A stretch of DNA of 64,000 bases from Aureitalea sp. L0-47 (GTDB taxonomy: Bacteria; Bacteroidota; Bacteroidia; Flavobacteriales; Flavobacteriaceae). The position numbers and the translations under genes are program-made. Positions within the stretch are counted from its first letter, which is position 1; every line of letters starts with the position of its first letter. Below, piece after piece: positions 59,573-64,000 of the stretch. The stretch lies in the NCBI RefSeq assembly GCF_026126405.1, contig NZ_JAFMTQ010000008.1, positions 62,001-126,000 of the forward strand. The letters run 5' to 3'. Below the pieces are notes generated by a model. That model saw only the letters and a list, made by a program, of their open reading frames with translations, had not been told where the DNA came from and ran no database searches.

Positions 59573-62158
59573 TTAAAAGGGATAGTTGATACCTATGTTA
59601 TAGACGATATTGGAGAAGTTGTACTCTTTGAACCAACGCTCTCCTTCGGGCCTGGCAGGATTGTATGTCTTGAATCCTCCATCAAACCGAAGCACAAAGA
59701 AGCCGAAGTCGTATCGCAAACCCATCCCTGAAGCGATCGCCAGTTCACTCAGGTCGCCTATGTCAGTGAATCGTGAAGCTTCATCTTCAACATTATCAAA
59801 AGCATTCCAAATGTTTCCGGCATCGATAAAGAAGGCACCTTTGAAGTCACCGAGGATGGTAAATCGGTATTCTGCATTTAAGGCGATCTTGAGGTTGGCC
59901 TCGTTAAATTCATCGGCGCTACCACTGCTTCCCGGACCTAAATCGTAAGGTGTCCACCCTCTGTTGTCGTTCGCACCACCGGCAAAATAACTTCGCACAA
60001 ATGGTATACTGTTGCTGTTTCCGTAAGGTATGGCAAGACCTGTGAACGCCCTGACAGCAAATATATTACCGTCTTTGAGCTCCCAGTGCCGGATGTAGTC
60101 TCCTTCCAATTTTACATATTGTGAAAAAGCGACACCAAAGGCGGTATAGGCCCCATCTTCATTTCTTTCCAGGCCGGCTAATTTTGAAATACCGGAAAGT
60201 AAGTTACCGGCGGCTTCTACCTTCAAACGCAAACGAGAAAAGGAATTGTCGAATATACCTTCCCTGCTATCCCTAAGCCATTGGAAACTGGTGGCAAAGA
60301 TCAGGTTGTTCTCGGTTAGCCTGTCTTTTCGTTCGTTGATACTGTTCACCACAACCGCATTCTCATCGGTTGTAGGGATGCTACCATTTTCGACTTCGGA
60401 AAGAAAGCTGTCCGTGCCAAACGGAATATCCAGGATAAGATCTCCGTTTTCATCAGTGGTGTAGTAATCCGGACTAATGGATCCCGGATTCGTTCCTTCA
60501 ATATCTCTCGCGATCGTATTCAGGACATCGAAGGAATTCTGATATACATTAAAATAGTTGTCTGTGTTAAGGTTGCGAACGTACTGTACATTAGCTCCTT
60601 CAAAAGTGTAGGTTTTGATGTTTGAAGGTTTCCATTTGAAATCGAATACCCCGTTAAAATTCTGTCTGTCCAATCCGATGTTATTCTGCGCATTGATCCC
60701 GAATCGGATGTTGGTTGTGGGAGACATGTATTTCTTAATGAAATCTTCTGTGTTAAAGGGTAATACGATCCTTGGTATGCTAAGTTTTACGTCTGCCCCA
60801 ATATCTGAAATATTGAAAAATGTACTTTCACTGTCTGCCGCATCCTTGGAGGAACCCACGCTTCCTCTTCCCGAAAGACTCAACGTCTCGGCTCCCCGAA
60901 ACACATTCCTTGTTAAAAAAGTAGTGCTGAACCCCATACCAAATTCTTGAATGGGCGATGGAATAGGGATCACATCAAAATCGAGTTGTAAGGTGTATTT
61001 CTTTCGTGGTGTCAGGAGTATGGTGGAAATTAGACCGGTTCCTGTGGTATCGGAAGGATCTTCCTGATAACTGATGTTCGGGTAACGAAAGATCCTGAGG
61101 TCGCTTATCTGGTTGTACGTTAGGGTTCTGTCTATATCACGGAAAATTTCATTGGGAGTGATAGAGATAGCATCCGTTATAGCTTTAGGCCTGAATTTAA
61201 TTGGTTCATAGCTATAAAGCTTATAGCCTTCATAGACTACCGAATCCTGTAGGGTTTTATCTCGATTCTGAAAGGTGTAATCTGTCACGATCCTCACCTC
61301 ATTCACCTTGTGGATCTTGAAAGGTTCTGAGTAGGTGCTATCCTCGATACGGTACCTTCTGTCCGGAATGATGTATGTGATATTAGCCTTATGTTCCGTG
61401 TGCACGGTATCGGCCTCGAACGTGATATAATCCTGATCGAAATAATACAATCCCGAATTCCGAAACTGAATGGTAAGTCGGTCGCGCTCATTGTTGAAAT
61501 CATTATTCGCAAATTGTTTGCCTTGCTCGATGAACGACTGGTTAGCCGATAATTTGAACAAAGAATCCACTACCTGTGAGCTGATTTTAGTGTTTATTGA
61601 ATCGATGATGTACGGCTTCCGAAGTTTTAGAGAATACTCTATCGCAGCTCGTTTCTCCTTTTTTTTATGAGGAATGATCTTGTAATCTCCTTCGGCGTTG
61701 AACCAACCGAAACTTGAATAGTAATTCTGCAATCTTTCAAGAGATTTCCTGGTCTTTACTTCATTGATGACCACCGGGGCACTACCCGTGCTTTCAAACC
61801 ATCTATTGATCCCCACATAGCTACTTCGCATTTCATCAACCTGCTTTTTCGAGTAGAAATTGATGAGTCGCTGCTCTCTCTTCGGGTTTTTTTTCAACCA
61901 CTTCTGAAAAGTGGAATCGGGGGCGGGATTTGCAAGGTTGTAAATGAAAATCCCAAATGGCATCCCCAGGAGTTTGCTGTTGGGGCGCTGCATGATCTGA
62001 CTAAGAACTTTCTCGTCTTTTACTTCAAGGCTATCCACCGAAACCGTATTTTCGGTGAGAAGATATTCGTTTTCACCAACCCTCTTTACCGCATTGCAGG
62101 AAAGCATCATCAACACTATTCCTGAAATTAATGATATTTTTGTGAAGGTTTTGATCAA
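59573..62158 (-). CDS. Omp85/BamA-TamA family outer membrane protein with lipoprotein signal
   Basis: An 861-residue outer membrane protein. The N-terminus is a lipoprotein signal (IVLMMLSCNAVK, Cys21). POTRA-like repeats fill about residues 25-400, and the rest is a beta barrel of the Omp85 type, ending in a typical C-terminal strand (NIVYNIGINYPF). Motifs such as FVRSYFAGGANDNRGW match the barrel lid-lock region (RGW/RGF). A lipidated TamA in this phylum is called TamL and works with TamB, which is not in the window. The role is probably in assembly of surface proteins. Confidence 0.88.
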   Translation of the reverse strand: MIKTFTKISLISGIVLMMLSCNAVKRVGENEYLLTENTVSVDSLEVKDEKVLSQIMQRPNSKLLGMPFGIFIYNLANPAPDSTFQKWLKKNPKREQRLINFYSKKQVDEMRSSYVGINRWFESTGSAPVVINEVKTRKSLERLQNYYSSFGWFNAEGDYKIIPHKKKEKRAAIEYSLKLRKPYIIDSINTKISSQVVDSLFKLSANQSFIEQGKQFANNDFNNERDRLTIQFRNSGLYYFDQDYITFEADTVHTEHKANITYIIPDRRYRIEDSTYSEPFKIHKVNEVRIVTDYTFQNRDKTLQDSVVYEGYKLYSYEPIKFRPKAITDAISITPNEIFRDIDRTLTYNQISDLRIFRYPNISYQEDPSDTTGTGLISTILLTPRKKYTLQLDFDVIPIPSPIQEFGMGFSTTFLTRNVFRGAETLSLSGRGSVGSSKDAADSESTFFNISDIGADVKLSIPRIVLPFNTEDFIKKYMSPTTNIRFGINAQNNIGLDRQNFNGVFDFKWKPSNIKTYTFEGANVQYVRNLNTDNYFNVYQNSFDVLNTIARDIEGTNPGSISPDYYTTDENGDLILDIPFGTDSFLSEVENGSIPTTDENAVVVNSINERKDRLTENNLIFATSFQWLRDSREGIFDNSFSRLRLKVEAAGNLLSGISKLAGLERNEDGAYTAFGVAFSQYVKLEGDYIRHWELKDGNIFAVRAFTGLAIPYGNSNSIPFVRSYFAGGANDNRGWTPYDLGPGSSGSADEFNEANLKIALNAEYRFTILGDFKGAFFIDAGNIWNAFDNVEDEASRFTDIGDLSELAIASGMGLRYDFGFFVLRFDGGFKTYNPARPEGERWFKEYNFSNIVYNIGINYPF

Positions 62159-62195
62159 GCGATACAGATTACTATCGATTCAAAAATACTATATT

Positions 62196-62924
62196 TTGAT
62201 CAGTAAGAGTCAAATTAAATTAATAACGGGATTACGGCAAAAAAAGTACCGCGACAGCAGTGGACTATTTGTTGCGGAAGGGCCTAAGGTAATTTCTGAA
62301 CTTTTGGAGGCAGGTTTTCAAGCCGACTACTTTTTTTCAACAAAAGTAGACCCATCAGAAGGTCATGAGGCTACGGCTATCTCCGAAATTGATTTGAAGA
62401 AGATCAGTGCTCTAAAAACGCCAAACACTTCACTGGCAGTATTCAGGAAACCAACATATCCTGAACTCCGGCAAAGTGGGTTGATCCTGGCTCTTGACGC
62501 TATTAGAGATCCTGGCAACCTGGGAACCATCATTCGCTTGTGTGACTGGTTCGGAGTGGAGCAAATTGTTTGTTCGGCGGACACTGCAGATTGCTTTAAC
62601 CCGAAAGTAATTCAGGCTACCATGGGTTCTATTGCCCGGGTAGCAGTGCATTACGTTGGTCTTGATTCTTTTCTTCGGAACACACAACTAACCACCATCG
62701 GCGCTGTGATGGATGGTGCTTCAGTGTATCAAACCGAACTACCTTCCGAAGGAATACTAGTGATGGGAAATGAGGCCAATGGTATTTCAGAAACAATAAA
62801 TGAAGCCTTAAATCTTCGTATTACGATACCCAGGTTTGGCGCTGTTCAGGAAACGGAAAGCCTCAATGTAGCAACAGCAACCGCCATATTACTCAATGAA
62901 TTCCGGAGATCTACTGGAAAGTAA
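62196..62924 (+). CDS. TrmH/SpoU-family RNA 2'-O-methyltransferase
   Basis: A 242-residue SPOUT methyltransferase. The substrate-binding N-domain begins ISKSQIKLITGLRQKKYRDSSGLFVAEGPKVI. The SAM-binding knot is in LALDAIRDPGNLGTIIRLCDWFG, GILVMGNEANGIS and RITIPRFGAVQETESLNVATATAILL. The start is a TTG at 62196, which matches the family N-terminus. A longer frame to 62055 runs into the divergent Omp85 gene and is rejected. The 3' end overlaps porT by 14 bp. Confidence 0.9.
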   Translation: MISKSQIKLITGLRQKKYRDSSGLFVAEGPKVISELLEAGFQADYFFSTKVDPSEGHEATAISEIDLKKISALKTPNTSLAVFRKPTYPELRQSGLILALDAIRDPGNLGTIIRLCDWFGVEQIVCSADTADCFNPKVIQATMGSIARVAVHYVGLDSFLRNTQLTTIGAVMDGASVYQTELPSEGILVMGNEANGISETINEALNLRITIPRFGAVQETESLNVATATAILLNEFRRSTGK

Positions 62925-63618
62925 AGTTTATAAAGACACCTCTTGTGGCCATCTTGGTGATGTTCCCTGTCCAGGGACTATTTGGGTCTTCATCTCGCAC
63001 TAATTCGTCGCTCATTGCAAATACTCCGCGTATTGACGGGGTGAACTTGAAGAAATAGAGGTAGAGGTCGATACCAAATCCTACTTCGTAATAACTGGTG
63101 GTTTTTGTAGTTCTGAACTGCCCCTGAAAGTTATCCTCCGGGTTGTCCTCGTTGCTCGATAAATTAAAAGAAGTTGAGATACCAGCAACCACGAAAGGTT
63201 TGATATTGTTCAATCGCTTGGTTGAAAATTTAACCAGCAGAGGAACATGGATATACGTAGACTTCACTTCTCTGAGAAAATCTTTTTCCTCCTCAAAATT
63301 TGGAAACATCAGGTTTCTTTGGGTGTAGTACAATCCCGGTTCCAATCGCAGGTTAATGAATTGATTGACACGCATGTCACCAATCAATCCTACATTAAAT
63401 CCCGACTGGCCTTCTACGAGTACATCGGTATTGTCGTCCATGAACTGGTTTTCGTACTCAAATTTGTAATCATAGCTATTAAATCCCAGAAAATAACCCC
63501 AGGTAAGGAATCTCTTATCGAAGTTTTCCAGGTTTGCAAGTCGCTCTTTACTGAAAAGCTGGGCTTGTGCACTTTCAGCAAAAACGATTAGGGCGAGGAC
63601 AATAAGTAGTTTCTTCAT
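62911..63618 (-). CDS. porT: Type IX secretion protein PorT
   Basis: A 235-residue membrane beta-barrel protein with a signal peptide (residues 1-19, ending AQA). PorT is required for type IX secretion in Porphyromonas and Flavobacterium. The barrel segments GYFLGFNSYDYKFEY, NLRLEPGLYYTQRNLMFPNFEEE and the C-terminal VFINFTFQ fit the family. Together with gldB, gldC and the T9SS-tailed protein this shows a working type IX system. It overlaps ubiE by 4 bp. Confidence 0.9.
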   Translation of the reverse strand: MKKLLIVLALIVFAESAQAQLFSKERLANLENFDKRFLTWGYFLGFNSYDYKFEYENQFMDDNTDVLVEGQSGFNVGLIGDMRVNQFINLRLEPGLYYTQRNLMFPNFEEEKDFLREVKSTYIHVPLLVKFSTKRLNNIKPFVVAGISTSFNLSSNEDNPEDNFQGQFRTTKTTSYYEVGFGIDLYLYFFKFTPSIRGVFAMSDELVRDEDPNSPWTGNITKMATRGVFINFTFQ

Positions 63619-64000
63619 AATTTCTTAGTCGCGCTATAGATAGTGGCTACACCAAAGGTTTGTGGCTTATTTTCCACCTCTATAAACCCAATTTTACGTA
63701 AAATATTGTTGAGTGCTTCTCCGTGTGGGAACACAGAGGCACTTTCCGATAAATAAGAGTAGGCAACCTTATCTTTTGAAAACACTTTTCCTATAAGTGG
63801 CATTACTCCTTTTGTATAGACGAAATAACCCTGTCGCCATGGGAATTTTCCTGGTACGGAGGTTTCCAGGATCACAAAGATTCCGTTTGGGCGAAGTACC
63901 CTCAAAATTTCGGCCAGGCCTTTCTCGAGGTTCTCAAAGTTTCGTATTCCGAAGGAAACGGTAATCGCGTCAAACGAGTTGTCTTCAAAAGGCAGGGCTT
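63615..64000 (-). CDS. ubiE: Demethylmenaquinone methyltransferase UbiE, 5' part outside the window
   Basis: The C-terminal ~128 residues of UbiE/MenG are present and the frame is open to the right edge. Recognisable parts are FDAITVSFGIRNFENLEKGLAEI, PNGIFVILETSVPG and YSYLSESASVFP, ending with YSATKKL. It makes menaquinone from demethylmenaquinone, the quinone that feeds the cbb3 respiratory chain. Its stop overlaps the start of porT by 4 bp, so the two genes are co-transcribed. Confidence 0.93.
   Translation of the reverse strand, partial: ALPFEDNSFDAITVSFGIRNFENLEKGLAEILRVLRPNGIFVILETSVPGKFPWRQGYFVYTKGVMPLIGKVFSKDKVAYSYLSESASVFPHGEALNNILRKIGFIEVENKPQTFGVATIYSATKKL

Noticed and set aside
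62055-62195. N-terminal extension of the SPOUT methyltransferase
   Set aside because: It would run about 100 bp into the divergent Omp85 gene, and the added residues do not resemble the family. The TTG at 62196 gives the usual start.
1-64000. Insertion sequences, prophage or integrative elements
   Set aside because: I found no transposase, integrase or phage protein, and gene order is core-like throughout.

Overview
The window looks like chromosomal DNA of a member of the Flavobacteriaceae (Bacteroidota). The evidence is the gliding and type IX secretion genes (gldB, gldC, porT, a protein with a T9SS sorting tail), a short primary sigma factor, a cbb3 oxidase with fused CcoN-CcoO and one-heme CcoP, FtsZ with a very long acidic tail, frequent TTG/GTG starts, and promoters of the Bacteroidota type (TAnnTTTG at about -7). 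Almost everything is core or lineage-typical. I see no insertion sequence, prophage or CRISPR array.

Layout. 1-6.6 kb: 3' part of dnaG, a LuxR-type response regulator, nadE, gldB-gldC plus a small conserved gene, engB and an alpha/beta hydrolase. 6.8-22.4 kb: a full division and cell wall cluster (mraZ, rsmH, ftsL, ftsI, murE, mraY, murD, ftsW, murG, murC, ftsQ, ftsA, ftsZ), headed by tandem GTGGTAAAA repeats that look like the MraZ operator. 22.4-23.6 kb: a yqeY-like gene, tRNA-Arg(UCG), a terminator and about 400 bp of repeats. 23.6-29.4 kb: a PiT phosphate transporter, an Mla-type lipid ABC operon and a CBS-domain gene. 29.5-42 kb: a phasin-like gene with an ABC1/AarF kinase, a coiled-coil protein, a metallochaperone-like HMA protein, and the complete cbb3 oxidase set (ccoI, S, NO, Q, P, G, H and a SafE-like gene), ending in a 3' remnant of hemN. 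42-52.6 kb: an MtfA-like peptidase, a YpdA-like reductase, a T9SS propeller protein, an AraC regulator, rpe, two BLUF photoreceptors, rpoD and a large hybrid kinase. 52.8-64 kb: pnp, rpsO, two paralogous lipoproteins, accD, fbaA, an Omp85 protein, an rRNA/tRNA methyltransferase, porT and the end of ubiE.

The most interesting signal is a candidate Crp/Fnr-type regulon between 25.8 and 42.1 kb. Six intergenic sites share CTGAT-N4-RTCAT (core TGA-N6-TCA). In every case the centre lies exactly 33.5 nt from the first T of the TTT in a -7 element, on eight promoters in total, two sites being divergent with mirror-image geometry. This matches class II activation at about -41.5. It joins the oxidase genes to the Mla operon, the CBS protein, the phasin-like/AarF operon, the coiled-coil protein and the hemN remnant, whose promoter is intact although most of the gene is gone. 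No Crp/Fnr protein is encoded in the window.

Other notable points are the loss of all zinc ligands in both DnaG and AccD, a glutamate in place of the phosphoacceptor aspartate in the response regulator, a strongly structured pnp leader, and a BLUF-rpe gene pair.
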